Shown here: positions 33,407 through 42,246 of the stretch, piece by piece
Numbering within the stretch: position 1 is the stretch's first letter
Layout: every line of letters begins with the position of its first letter
Source: Bacteroidota bacterium
GTDB lineage: Bacteria; Bacteroidota; Ignavibacteria; UBA10030; UBA8401
Assembly: GCA_021796215.1 (NCBI GenBank)
Contig: JAJYOK010000022.1
Location: 1 to 50,848 of the forward strand
Length of the DNA: 50,848 nt
Direction of reading: 5' to 3'
Notes under the pieces: model-generated
The model's database searches: none
What the model was told of the DNA's origin: nothing
Seen by the model: only the letters and a program-made list of their open reading frames with translations
Translations under genes and position numbers: made by a program

Positions 33407-34435
33407 TTAATTATTCCGGAAGTTCTCTTCCCCATGTTCAGGCTCGTGCATAGCGGACGGAGTATCAAAAGAAATGGAATAGATCGTCATTCCGCGCATC
33501 ACAGGAAGAATGCGCAGCGTATGCTTTGCCAGATCATTGCCGCGAACAAGATAAACCAGCTTCGGCTCATCAAGCTCCACGAACGATTTCCCGCTTCCGT
33601 CAATCATCACGTTGCTGCCAATTTTATCCGCCGGCACGGAAGCATTATCCAAGCGGAGACGAACAACGGCATTGGGCTGTTCCGAGCCCATCACTGCATT
33701 CACATCGCTGCCGGAAAAGCTGAATGCGACATAGCCGCCGTTTTCCTCGCCGCAATATTCAAATGAATTTTTTCCGGCGCGCCAAACTCCCTGCGCATAA
33801 AATTTTCCTTCAACATACACGCCGGGATCGGTGTAATGCGCGGGAAGCTCAGGACTGTAACCTTCAACATTGCCGAGTACGCCGTGAAGATAGCCGGTCT
33901 GCATCGCCGGAATCGGAACCGATGGACGGTCAGCCGCTTTTTGCACGATGCCGAATAACGGAGGAAGCGTTCCGCGGTAACCGGCATCTCTAAGCAGCGC
34001 TTGAATGGAACGCTCAAGATGTTCATAGCCGACGTCGCCCGTATGAACGGCGTACAAAAGATTTTCGCGGTCTATCAAAAACATCGTCGGCATTTCCTGC
34101 ACGCGATAGGCATCCCACATTGCCCGCGTGTTATCCGTAGCCACCGCAAAATGAAGATCGAGCTGATGAACGGCTTCTTCGACGCGGCGCGGTTCTTTTG
34201 CAAAAGAAAATTCCGGCGAATGAATTCCGATCACCGTCAATCCCATGTCGGCATATTGCCGGTGAAACGCTTCAGCAATGTGGACAGCGCGAAGCGAGGA
34301 TTCCGAAGTGAAATCCCAAAACACAAGAAGCACTACGCTCCCCTGTAGCGCTTGTAGAGACTGTGATTGAGAATTAAACCAGAAATCTGCGTAAATTTCC
34401 GGCGCGTGAAGCGTTCGTGTCGTCATCTGTTTCAT
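33407..34435 (-). CDS. Thioredoxin-fold protein without CxxC, DipZ C-terminal-like
   Basis: 342 residues, no signal peptide. Residues about 10-150 are a TlpA/AhpC-like thioredoxin fold (VVLLVFWDFTSESSLRAVHI, VIGIHSPEF, VQEMPTMFLIDRENLL with the cis-Pro). The usual WCxxC is WDFTSESS, so no redox cysteines exist there. Residues about 185-330 resemble the carbohydrate-binding-like module following the thioredoxin domain in DipZ proteins (GKFYAQGVWRAGKNSFEY, GYVAFSFSGSDVNAVMG). Likely a non-redox binding or scaffold protein; role unknown. Confidence 0.75.
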   Translation of the reverse strand: MKQMTTRTLHAPEIYADFWFNSQSQSLQALQGSVVLLVFWDFTSESSLRAVHIAEAFHRQYADMGLTVIGIHSPEFSFAKEPRRVEEAVHQLDLHFAVATDNTRAMWDAYRVQEMPTMFLIDRENLLYAVHTGDVGYEHLERSIQALLRDAGYRGTLPPLFGIVQKAADRPSVPIPAMQTGYLHGVLGNVEGYSPELPAHYTDPGVYVEGKFYAQGVWRAGKNSFEYCGEENGGYVAFSFSGSDVNAVMGSEQPNAVVRLRLDNASVPADKIGSNVMIDGSGKSFVELDEPKLVYLVRGNDLAKHTLRILPVMRGMTIYSISFDTPSAMHEPEHGEENFRNN

Positions 34436-34490
34436 GGTAGAAATATAAAGAAAGAAGGAAGGAAGTGCAAAAATTTTGTATCTTTCTGGA

Positions 34491-34580
34491 GTGAATTATG
34501 TTAAACAATTTCGCAAAAGAGGCAAACAGATTCCCGTCAAAAATGACCCGCTGCCTTTATTTCTGAAAAAGGAGGAGTGA
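34491..34580 (+). pseudogene. Short remnant frame upstream of the ydeI-like fragment
   Basis: GTG 34491 to TGA 34578-34580, 29 codons (VNYVKQFRKRGKQIPVKNDP, then LPLFLKKEE). It ends with a GTGA overlap onto the GTG of the ydeI-like fragment and may be the end of a lost upstream gene. No family recognised. Confidence 0.3.
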
Positions 34581-34670
34581 CTGAGACGCTCAACGGATAC
34601 AATTCCTGTCCTGCTGATGAAACACCGGAAAGCTTGGGCAGCACGGTTGAAGAAGAATTACACTGCATCA
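34577..34670 (+). pseudogene. 5' fragment of a ydeI-like gene, partial duplicate
   Basis: Bases 34617-34669 match 35404-35456 (start of the conserved region of the intact ydeI-like gene) at 48 of 53 positions, then similarity stops abruptly. Upstream, GGAGGA and GTG 34577 begin a frame TETLN that joins the conserved IPVLLMKHRKAWAA only after a one-base shift near 34595. It is thus a broken 5' end of a second ydeI copy. Confidence 0.75.
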
Positions 34671-35333
34671 AACATTATTATTCTACTTTTTTGTTTACAT
34701 AGTATTATGTTTGCACAAAGTGCTTTTCTGGAAGACAACCAGAATGCAACAGCTATCTCTGCGGGCTCAGCCCTCAACAAAGATGCTTTTTCTGTCGCAG
34801 GCACAATGGCGTTTTCGATAAAGGGCAGATTTGACATTCGATTAACATTAGGAGAAATTTTTTATTCTGAGATCCATTATTCAGGTACAGCTTTTGCCCC
34901 CACGTTCGAATTTCAAATCGTGAAGAGTACCTCTGGGCATCCTGTGGCAATCGCTGCAGGCTTTTCAGCCGAAGTGGCAACGTTCACTGATAACTACAAC
35001 TCTCAAAATGAAATATCAACAGCTGATTTTTCTCTCTTTGGAAATATTTACCACAACTATTCCCTTGGCAAAGGAGTAATCGTACAGCCCACATATGAAT
35101 TGCATTATACGAGAGGCTTGACTCAGTCCCATGAGGTTTCTGGTAACTACTTTGGTATTACCTATCAATCCTCATCGCAAACGACAGAAACAAACCTTGA
35201 ATTGTGGCTGCATATTGTTGGGCTGACTTTTTCTTTTAAAACATCGCCGTCAACTCAACTTCTTGTTTCTCCTTCCATTTCGATGACAAGTCAGATTACA
35301 ACGTGGGATGCAGAATTAGGAATAATATTTTAG
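34617..35333 (+). CDS. Chimeric outer-membrane beta-barrel-like protein with a ydeI-derived N-terminus
   Basis: 238 residues. The first 18 residues (MKHRKAWAARLKKNYTAS) equal the start of the adjacent YdeI-like protein. They are followed without a break by a signal-peptide core (NIIILLFCLHSIMFAQ) and about 200 residues of alternating polar/apolar strands (GTMAFSIKGRFDIRLTLGEI, FGNIYHNYSLGKGVIVQPTY, ending WDAELGIIF) typical of a small porin-like barrel. The borrowed segment supplies the start codon and a basic n-region. No other in-frame start precedes the hydrophobic core. It ends 35 bases before the intact ydeI-like start. Function unknown. Confidence 0.65.
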   Translation: MKHRKAWAARLKKNYTASNIIILLFCLHSIMFAQSAFLEDNQNATAISAGSALNKDAFSVAGTMAFSIKGRFDIRLTLGEIFYSEIHYSGTAFAPTFEFQIVKSTSGHPVAIAAGFSAEVATFTDNYNSQNEISTADFSLFGNIYHNYSLGKGVIVQPTYELHYTRGLTQSHEVSGNYFGITYQSSSQTTETNLELWLHIVGLTFSFKTSPSTQLLVSPSISMTSQITTWDAELGIIF

Positions 35334-35368
35334 CCTCAACTGTTCCCCTCAATTTGGAAAAGACATCA

Positions 35369-35950
35369 ATGAAAGACACCTTAAACAATATTCCAATCGT
35401 TTCGATGAAACATCAGCAAGCTTGGGCAGCATGGTTGAAGAAGAACTACACTGCATCTGCGGGCGTTTGGTTGAGATTTTATAAGAAAGATTCGGGCGCG
35501 GTTTCCATTTCACACAATGAGGCTTTGGATGAAGCGTTGTGCTACGGCTGGATTGACGGACAATTACAAAAGTATGATGAACAATCGTGGCTCCAAAAAT
35601 TTACGCCGCGAAGAGCAAAAAGCATCTGGTCGAAGAGAAATGCCGAGCGCGCTTTGCAGTTGATAAAACTCGGCAGAATGAAACCGGCGGGGCTTAATGA
35701 AATAGAAAAAGCGAAAACTGACGGCAGATGGGAACGAGCGTATGATTCGCCGGCGAAGATGACTTTCCCCGACGATTTTCTTAAAAAGCTTTCCAAAAAT
35801 AAAAAAGCTTTAAATTTTTTCGAGTCGCTTAACAAAGCAAACAAATATGCCATTGCGTGGCGTTTGCAGACCGCGAAGAAGCCCGAGACGCGGCAAAAGC
35901 GGATGGTGCAAATACTCGAAATGCTCTCACAAGGTAAAAAGTTTCACTAA
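35369..35950 (+). CDS. YdeI/OmpD-associated family protein
   Basis: 193 residues from ATG 35369 (MKDTLNNIPIVSMKHQQAWA). Family blocks AWAAWLKKNYTASAGVWLRF, ALDEALCYGWIDGQ, WLQKFTPRRAKSIWSKRN, ANKYAIAWRLQTAKKPETRQ and the C-terminal KRMVQILEML. This family is linked to polymyxin or bacteriocin tolerance and outer membrane homeostasis in enteric bacteria; the mechanism is unknown. The 5' end of this gene is partly duplicated at 34577-34670. Confidence 0.88.
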   Translation: MKDTLNNIPIVSMKHQQAWAAWLKKNYTASAGVWLRFYKKDSGAVSISHNEALDEALCYGWIDGQLQKYDEQSWLQKFTPRRAKSIWSKRNAERALQLIKLGRMKPAGLNEIEKAKTDGRWERAYDSPAKMTFPDDFLKKLSKNKKALNFFESLNKANKYAIAWRLQTAKKPETRQKRMVQILEMLSQGKKFH

Positions 35951-35956
35951 ACTCTG

Positions 35957-36020
35957 ATGGGATTGATGGATTATTGGAATAGTGCTTCGTTTTCCATCAA
36001 TCCATTAATCCACTAATCCA
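35957..36020. repeat. Imperfect inverted repeat of the GGATTGATGGATT type, copy 3
   Basis: GGGATTGATGGATTATTGG on the left and CCATCAATCCATTAATCCAC on the right form an imperfect stem between two plus-strand genes. Same family as 24678-24760 and 26374-26432. Confidence 0.6.
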
Positions 36021-36036
36021 GAACTTGGGTTACATT

Positions 36037-36585
36037 ATGCCAAAATATGTAGCGTTGTTCCGTGGCATCAATGTCGGCGGGAATAAAATAGTCCCGATGG
36101 CGGAGATGAAAAAGGTTTTCGATAAAATCGGACTTAAAAACGTCAAAACACTTCTTGCATCGGGGAATGCAGTGTTTGAATCCGAAATCAAAAACAGTGA
36201 AGAATTGACGACAAAAATCTCAACCGCACTGGAAAACAAATTTCACTTCCCCATTCCCGTCTTACTGAGAACATTCTCAGATATCAAAAAGCTGATTGAA
36301 CTCAATCCGTTCAAGGGAATAAAAGTAACACCGCACATAAGATTGTATGCAACATTCCTTTCCCAAAGGGATTTTCAATCCGAGAAACCAAAACACAAAT
36401 TTACTACGTACGTTTCTCCTGACAAATCATTCAGAATTATTTCTGCAACGGAGAATGCGGTGTTCAGTGTGCTTGATCTTTCGAAGGCAAAAACACCGGA
36501 GGCGATGGGCACGCTTGAAAAAGAATTCGGGAAAAATGTAACGACACGGAACTGGAATACGGTAGTAAAGATCGCAAAGCTGTAA
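36037..36585 (+). CDS. DUF1697 protein
   Basis: 182 residues from ATG 36037. The conserved start MPKYVALFRGINVGGNKIV, then MAEMKKVFDKIGLKNVKTLL and ASGNAVFES and the C-terminal TRNWNTVVKIAKL define DUF1697, a widespread cytoplasmic family of unknown function. It follows ydeI-like in the same direction. Confidence 0.9.
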   Translation: MPKYVALFRGINVGGNKIVPMAEMKKVFDKIGLKNVKTLLASGNAVFESEIKNSEELTTKISTALENKFHFPIPVLLRTFSDIKKLIELNPFKGIKVTPHIRLYATFLSQRDFQSEKPKHKFTTYVSPDKSFRIISATENAVFSVLDLSKAKTPEAMGTLEKEFGKNVTTRNWNTVVKIAKL

Positions 36586-36638
36586 AAAAGAAAGATAGAA
36601 ATCCACGAAGGGTACGAAAAAGACACGAAGTATTTCGC

Positions 36639-39600
36639 CTACGCCGCCCCGTTGTGATATTCCTGCAAACTCCGCACCGTCAATTTGCCTTGACGAATCC
36701 GCTCGATCGCTTTCAGCGCAGTTGCCGCCGCAGAAAGCGTGGTGATGAATGCAACTTTGTATTCAATCGCCGCCCAGCCGATGGAATATTCGTCGTAGCG
36801 CGATTCCTCACCTAACGGCGTGTTGATCACCAAATCTACTTCCCCGTTCTTGATATGGTCAACAATGTTCGGCCTTCCCTGCTGCACTTTGAAGACCAGC
36901 TTGTTGGAAATGCTGTGTTCCGTCAAAAATCCTGACGTTCCTTCTGTTGCGATGATCTTGAATCCGAGGCTGATAAAGCCGCGCACAATATCGAGCGTTT
37001 TCTCATTCTTATCGTTGTCGTTGACGCTGACAAATACCGTCCCTTCCTTCGGCAGCGTGTTGCCTGCGCTCATCTGCGCCTTTGCAACCGACGAGCCGAA
37101 GTGATTTGAAATTCCCATCACTTCGCCGGTGGATCGCATTTCGGGACCGAGGAACACTTTTACTTTTGGAAATTTCGAAAAAGGAAAAACCGCTTCCTTT
37201 ACAGAAACGTGCTTCACTTTTCTGAAATCAAACTCCATGACGCCGAGGTCTTTCAGCTTTTTCCCGACCATCACGCGCGCGGCGATCTTTGCCAGCGGCA
37301 CACCGGTCGCTTTGCTCACGAACGGCACGGTGCGTGACGCCCGCGGATTTACTTCAAGCACGTACACGATATTATCCTTCATCGCGTACTGAACGTTGAG
37401 CAAACCGATAACATTAAGCGCGTGCGCGAGTTTTTTCGTGTATGCGATAATGATCTCAACATTTTCTTTGCTGATCATGAATGGCGGCAGAACGCACGAG
37501 CTGTCGCCGGAATGAATTCCCGCTTCTTCAATATGTTCCATCACTCCGCCAATGAGAACATCAGTGCCATCGCACACAGCATCCACATCGAATTCGAACG
37601 CATCTTCCAAAAAGTTATCAATGAGAATCGGCTTCTCCGGAGAAACGTCCACCGCTTTTTTCATGTATTCCTTCAGCGAGTCCGTGTTGTAGCAGATTTC
37701 CATCGCTCTGCCGCCGAGCACATACGACGGACGCACAAGCACCGGGAATCCGATTTCTTCGGCGACGAGCACGGCATCTTTCACAGAAAACGCCGTTCCA
37801 TATTTCGGATGTGGAATCTGATGCTGGCGCAAGAGTGCGCCGAACCGCTGGCGGTCTTCGGCAAGATCAATACCTTCAGGCGACGTACCGAGAATATTGA
37901 CGCCGTGCGATTCGAGAGCTTTGGCAATCTTCAGCGGCGTCTGTCCGCCAAAGCTGACGATAATTCCTTCCGGCTGCTCGTGGTCGCAAATGTTCAGCAC
38001 GTCCTCCACGGTGAGCGGTTCGAAATACAATTTATCGGTCGTGTCGTAATCCGTTGATACTGTTTCGGGATTACAATTGATCATGATGGTTTCGTAGCCT
38101 TCATCGCGCAACGCGTAAACGCCGTGAACGCAGCAATAATCAAATTCGATTCCCTGTCCGATGCGGTTTGGTCCGCCGCCGAGAATAATGACTTTTTTCC
38201 GCGGCGATCTTTCCGATTCATTTTCCCGCTCATAGGTTGAATAGTGATACGGCGTGTGTGCTTCAAATTCTGCCGCACAGGTGTCAACCGTTTTATAGAC
38301 AGGAACGATGCCGCATTCTTTTCGCAGTGTGCGGACAGTATCCTCATCCGTTTTCCATAAGTGTGCAAGCTGGTGGTCGGAAAATCCGTATTGCTTCGCT
38401 TTCTGAAAAACTTCGGGTGTGCATTTTGAAAATTTTTTCTCCACTGAAGCAGCACTCTCACCATTCACAAGCGATGACAGCTCATTTTCCATCTCTACAA
38501 TTTGCTTCATGTTGAAAAGAAACCACGGATCAATTTTTGTGAGTTCGTGAAGTTCTTCAATCGAAAAGCCTAACTTCAGCGCATAGCGCATGTAGAAAAT
38601 GTTGGACGGTTTCGGTTTGCGCAGATGAGTTTTGATTTTCTTTATCCATTCTGTTCTCGAACGCGGCGACATTTTTTTCATGTCGAACGGATCTTTGCCG
38701 TCTGCGCCGAAACCGTAATGTCCCGTTTCCAGCGAACGAAGCGCTTTTTGCAACGCTTCTTTGAACGTGCGCCCGAATGCCATCACTTCGCCGACGGATT
38801 TCATTTGGATGCCGAGCGTGTCGTCAACGCCTTTGAATTTCTCAAAATCCCAGCGCGGAATTTTCACAACGGTGTAATCAATCGTCGGCTCAAACGATGC
38901 CGGTGTTTGCTTCGTGATGTCGTTCGGAATTTCATCGAGCGTGTAGCCGACAGCGAGCATCGCCGCAATCTTCGCAATCGGAAATCCGGTCGCCTTCGAT
39001 GCCAGCGCGGAGCTTCGCGACACGCGCGGGTTCATTTCGATGACGTACATCTTTCCGTTCGCAGGATTGATGGCAAACTGCACATTCGATCCGCCGGTAT
39101 CAACACCGATGGCGCGCATCACGCGAAGCGCACCGTCGCGCATAAATTGATATTCTTTGTCTGTCAGCGTTTGCGCCGGCGCGACAGTAATCGAATCGCC
39201 GGTATGCACTCCCATCGGATCGAGATTTTCAATCGAACAAATGATGACGACATTATCTTTTCTGTCGCGCATCACTTCAAGCTCGTACTCTTTCCAGCCG
39301 ATCACCGATTCTTCCACAAGCACTTCGTGAATCGGGCTGTTCGTCAATCCGTGTTCAACAAGTGTGCGGAATTCTTCCAAATTGTACGCGATGCTTCCGC
39401 CTGTGCCGCCAAGCGTGAACGACGGACGAATGATAATCGGGAAGCCGATGCTGTCAACAATTTTCAATGCTTCTTCAAAGCTATAGACAAAACCGCCGTG
39501 CGGCATTTCAAATCCGGCTTCGTGCATCGTCTTCTGAAAAAGCTGGCGGTCTTCCGCTTTTTTTATCGCATCGAGCTTAGCGCCGATAAGTTCGACACCA

Positions 39601-39932
39601 TGTTTTTTCAAAATGCCGCGTTCGGCGAGAGCAACAGCGGTATTCAACGCGGTTTGTCCTCCCATTGTCGGAAGAATCGCATCGGGCTTTTCTTTTTCAA
39701 TAATAAGTTCTACAAATTCCGGTGTGATCGGTTCAACATACGTTGCGTCGGCAAGCTCAGGATCGGTCATGATCGTGGCGGGATTGCTGTTGATCAAAAT
39801 GACGCGATAACCTTCTTCGCGCAGCACTTTGCACGCTTGTGTTCCCGAATAATCAAACTCGCACGCCTGACCGATGACAATCGGTCCGCTGCCGATGATG
39901 AGAATAGATTTAATGTCAGTTCGTTTTGGCAT
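36639..39932 (-). CDS. carB: Carbamoyl-phosphate synthase large subunit
   Basis: 1097 residues from ATG 39932 (a TTG two codons earlier is possible). It has two ATP-grasp halves: N half with [32 protein letters not shown] and [21 protein letters not shown] half with [35 protein letters not shown] and [22 protein letters not shown]-terminal MGS-like allosteric domain follows (about 955-1090). It makes carbamoyl phosphate from glutamine-derived ammonia, bicarbonate and 2 ATP for pyrimidine and arginine synthesis. carA is not in the window. The leader carries a promoter and an intrinsic terminator, suggesting attenuation. Confidence 0.97.
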   Translation of the reverse strand: MPKRTDIKSILIIGSGPIVIGQACEFDYSGTQACKVLREEGYRVILINSNPATIMTDPELADATYVEPITPEFVELIIEKEKPDAILPTMGGQTALNTAVALAERGILKKHGVELIGAKLDAIKKAEDRQLFQKTMHEAGFEMPHGGFVYSFEEALKIVDSIGFPIIIRPSFTLGGTGGSIAYNLEEFRTLVEHGLTNSPIHEVLVEESVIGWKEYELEVMRDRKDNVVIICSIENLDPMGVHTGDSITVAPAQTLTDKEYQFMRDGALRVMRAIGVDTGGSNVQFAINPANGKMYVIEMNPRVSRSSALASKATGFPIAKIAAMLAVGYTLDEIPNDITKQTPASFEPTIDYTVVKIPRWDFEKFKGVDDTLGIQMKSVGEVMAFGRTFKEALQKALRSLETGHYGFGADGKDPFDMKKMSPRSRTEWIKKIKTHLRKPKPSNIFYMRYALKLGFSIEELHELTKIDPWFLFNMKQIVEMENELSSLVNGESAASVEKKFSKCTPEVFQKAKQYGFSDHQLAHLWKTDEDTVRTLRKECGIVPVYKTVDTCAAEFEAHTPYHYSTYERENESERSPRKKVIILGGGPNRIGQGIEFDYCCVHGVYALRDEGYETIMINCNPETVSTDYDTTDKLYFEPLTVEDVLNICDHEQPEGIIVSFGGQTPLKIAKALESHGVNILGTSPEGIDLAEDRQRFGALLRQHQIPHPKYGTAFSVKDAVLVAEEIGFPVLVRPSYVLGGRAMEICYNTDSLKEYMKKAVDVSPEKPILIDNFLEDAFEFDVDAVCDGTDVLIGGVMEHIEEAGIHSGDSSCVLPPFMISKENVEIIIAYTKKLAHALNVIGLLNVQYAMKDNIVYVLEVNPRASRTVPFVSKATGVPLAKIAARVMVGKKLKDLGVMEFDFRKVKHVSVKEAVFPFSKFPKVKVFLGPEMRSTGEVMGISNHFGSSVAKAQMSAGNTLPKEGTVFVSVNDNDKNEKTLDIVRGFISLGFKIIATEGTSGFLTEHSISNKLVFKVQQGRPNIVDHIKNGEVDLVINTPLGEESRYDEYSIGWAAIEYKVAFITTLSAAATALKAIERIRQGKLTVRSLQEYHNGAA

Positions 39933-39952
39933 TGGCAACTTTCATGGATAGA

Positions 39953-39986
39953 GAAAAACCTGACAACGGTATTGCGGTGTCAGGTT
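39953..39986 (-). terminator. Terminator hairpin in the carB leader
   Basis: On the minus strand AACCTGACA (39986-39978) pairs with TGTCAGGTT (39965-39957), loop of 12, followed by TTTCTC. It lies about 20 bases before the carB ATG and downstream of a good promoter, so it can act on carB itself as well as end clc transcription. Confidence 0.75.
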
Positions 39987-40026
39987 TATTGTTCATGTCC
40001 CAAAGGAATCCTGCGAAACTGAAAGT

Positions 40027-40055
40027 ATTATACAAAAAATTCGGAACGATTACAA
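40027..40055 (-). promoter_or_regulatory. Promoter of carB
   Basis: Minus strand TTGTAA (40055-40050), 17-base spacer, TATAAT (40032-40027), predicted start near 40020. The -35 overlaps the sequence just after the clc stop codon. Confidence 0.7.
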
Positions 40056-40065
40056 CGAACGCTTT

Positions 40066-41934
40066 TCACTTCTCGCGAGCTTTTTTGAAAAAGGACCATT
40101 GGGTTGGTGAACTATCCGTTTTTTCCCTCCGTTCTGCCCGCTGTTCTTTCGCTATCTCAATTGCGGACCAGAGTCCTGACCGCGTAATTAATCCGACAGG
40201 ATAATCCGGATGCTTATGCTTCACCACAGGTAATTGGTCAACGTCATGTGCGGCAAACCGTTTAAGTATCGTAAATAAATCCTCCTCAGGAAAAGCCGGA
40301 TACACTTCGTTCGACATGACTTCCTTGACGCGAATATTCCGGCGCTGATCTTCCGCAATGCGGGCAATGGCCCGCAGCGTAATGCGTCCGCATAATTTGT
40401 TATTCTCCAATACCGGTAAACCGCTGAGTCCGTAATCGCTCATGAGACTGATTGCATCTGCCACTGACGCCTCAACATTGACGTGAACAGGAAGATGGAT
40501 CATTACATCGCTGGTTTTTACCCGGCGCAAAACGATCGGTTCAAACTCGTCCGCATGAAACGGTGAATCGAGCCTGCTGTGAACCTGTGCAGGGAAAATG
40601 GTTTTCTTCCCGGACAAAATAAACGCCGTAACAACTGCAAACATCGCGGGCGCCAAAAGTCCGTACCCTCCCGTCATTTCAGAAATCATGATAATTGTCG
40701 AGATAGGCGCCTTCGCAGCAGCGGCAAAGAATGCGATCATGCCAACGATGGCAAAATTTCCGGGATACAATCCGAGCGACGGAAAAAGATACGCCGAAGC
40801 ATAGCCGAATGCTCCGCCAAACATTCCTCCCGTCACTACGCACGGACCGAAAACACCGCCGGAGTTGCCCGAGCCGAGCGTTAAGGAAGCACCGATGATT
40901 TCAGCAATGGCAGCGATGAGAAGTATGGCGAAAAAGCCGAAATGTTCAGCAAAAGGCGTTGTCAGTAAAACAGGGTTTGTGCCAATCGCAAATTGCGCCC
41001 AACCATAACCGGTGCCAAGCACAGACGGAATCGCCAATCCGATCAAACCGGTACCTGCACCGCCAATGGCAGCCGCCAGCCAAAGCGGATAACGTTTGAA
41101 GTAGCGTTCAACACGAAAGAAGATGGCAAACAAACTCCGCGCGAGCAAACCGCAGCCCACACCCAGCAAGCCAAAAAGAACTAACGACCACGGATGAATG
41201 AATTGCGGCATCTCCGGCAAATTAAAAATCGGTTGAAATCCCGTGTACGATCCGACGATGGAATAACCCACGACCGAAGCAATCAATCCGGGCACGAGCG
41301 CTTCAACCTCGAAATCTTCTGTGTAAAAAATTTCCGCTCCGATGATTGCGCCGGCGAGCGGCGCTTTAAAGATTGCGGCAATGCCCGCACCTAAGCCAGC
41401 CGCCAAAGCAATGTTGCGTTCGCGCGCCGTCAACTTCAGCGCGTCGGCAATGCTGGCACCCGTCGCGGCTCCGATTTGTGCAATCGGTCCTTCGCGCCCC
41501 GAAGTCAATCCGCAGCCGATGGTGACGGCAGATGTGACGAGCTTGAAAACCGAAGTCTGAACTTTGACTTTCTCGTTGGCGTGAAATGCACGAATGGCGG
41601 CGTTGGTGCCGATGCCTGCCGTTTCCGGCGCAAATTTCCAAATCAAAAGACCGCTGACCAGGCCGGCACCCGCGGTAACCAAAGGCAGCAGCCACGGCCG
41701 CTCCATGTGAAAAAGATACTGGGCGATTCCGCCTTCACCTCCCGGCAACGGCGGAGTGTAGCCGACGATTGGAACCAGCACATTCTGTGTAATGAATCGG
41801 ATTGACCAGATCAACGCCAGCGCTCCGACGCCAGCGCCAACTCCGATTAAAATTCCAATGAATCCCCACTTGCGGAGAAATGTCGCTCCTTCTCCGATGT
41901 CGGGAATTTTTTTAAACCAATCTTGCCGTGACAT
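40066..41934 (-). CDS. CLC-type chloride channel/antiporter with CBS domains
   Basis: 622 residues. About ten membrane helices span residues 25-440. CLC signatures are GLTSGREGPIAQIGAATG (gating Glu) and GAGIAAIFKAPLAGAIIGAE, plus GSGNSGGVFGPCVVTGGMFG. The usual GSGIP is replaced by GIGTN. A pair of CBS domains lies at about 470-600 (ISLMSDYGLSGLPVLENNKL, FAAHDVDQLPVV). CLC proteins carry Cl- (or other anions) as channels or H+ exchangers. The CBS pair may sense nucleotides. The changed filter motif leaves anion preference open. Confidence 0.9.
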   Translation of the reverse strand: MSRQDWFKKIPDIGEGATFLRKWGFIGILIGVGAGVGALALIWSIRFITQNVLVPIVGYTPPLPGGEGGIAQYLFHMERPWLLPLVTAGAGLVSGLLIWKFAPETAGIGTNAAIRAFHANEKVKVQTSVFKLVTSAVTIGCGLTSGREGPIAQIGAATGASIADALKLTARERNIALAAGLGAGIAAIFKAPLAGAIIGAEIFYTEDFEVEALVPGLIASVVGYSIVGSYTGFQPIFNLPEMPQFIHPWSLVLFGLLGVGCGLLARSLFAIFFRVERYFKRYPLWLAAAIGGAGTGLIGLAIPSVLGTGYGWAQFAIGTNPVLLTTPFAEHFGFFAILLIAAIAEIIGASLTLGSGNSGGVFGPCVVTGGMFGGAFGYASAYLFPSLGLYPGNFAIVGMIAFFAAAAKAPISTIIMISEMTGGYGLLAPAMFAVVTAFILSGKKTIFPAQVHSRLDSPFHADEFEPIVLRRVKTSDVMIHLPVHVNVEASVADAISLMSDYGLSGLPVLENNKLCGRITLRAIARIAEDQRRNIRVKEVMSNEVYPAFPEEDLFTILKRFAAHDVDQLPVVKHKHPDYPVGLITRSGLWSAIEIAKEQRAERREKTDSSPTQWSFFKKAREK

Positions 41935-42161
41935 GCCTTATTCCGAAAGACGACTTGGCGCGGAAAAGAAGATGGGGTTTGTGAAAAGAAGATTGAAATT
42001 CTGCAACAGGTGATATCAAAAAAGATGAGGGGGCGAAACTGTTTGTGCTGCCGGCAATTTCCCCTCCATAAAACCATCTCAACTTGCTAAAAAAAAGAAT
42101 TGCCTGCTCTCTCAACCTGAATCTCATATAGAATAAAATAAATTTTTTCATGCATTAAAGC

Positions 42162-42201
42162 AAAAAAAAGAAGAGCAAGTGAACAAAGCCACTACGCTCT
42201 T
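42162..42201 (-). terminator. Terminator of cstA
   Basis: On the minus strand AAGAGC (42201-42196) and GCTCTT (42176-42171) with inner AGTG/CACT pairing, followed by a T run (42170-42162). It lies about 46 bases after the cstA stop. The rest of the 312-base gap down to clc (41935-42160) shows no gene, riboswitch or repeat I can name. Confidence 0.75.
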
Positions 42202-42246
42202 CCTTATTAATAGATTACAATCAGCCTTACTAAGGCTAGTTTTTCG

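Noticed and set aside
38625-40022. 465-codon open frame on the plus strand
   Set aside because: It lies antisense to carB, whose protein is unmistakable over the whole length; the frame has no family features and is a codon-bias shadow.
41935-42160. Fluoride riboswitch before the CLC gene
   Set aside because: No crcB-motif blocks found in either strand, and the CLC has the chloride-type GREGP motif rather than clear CLC-F features.
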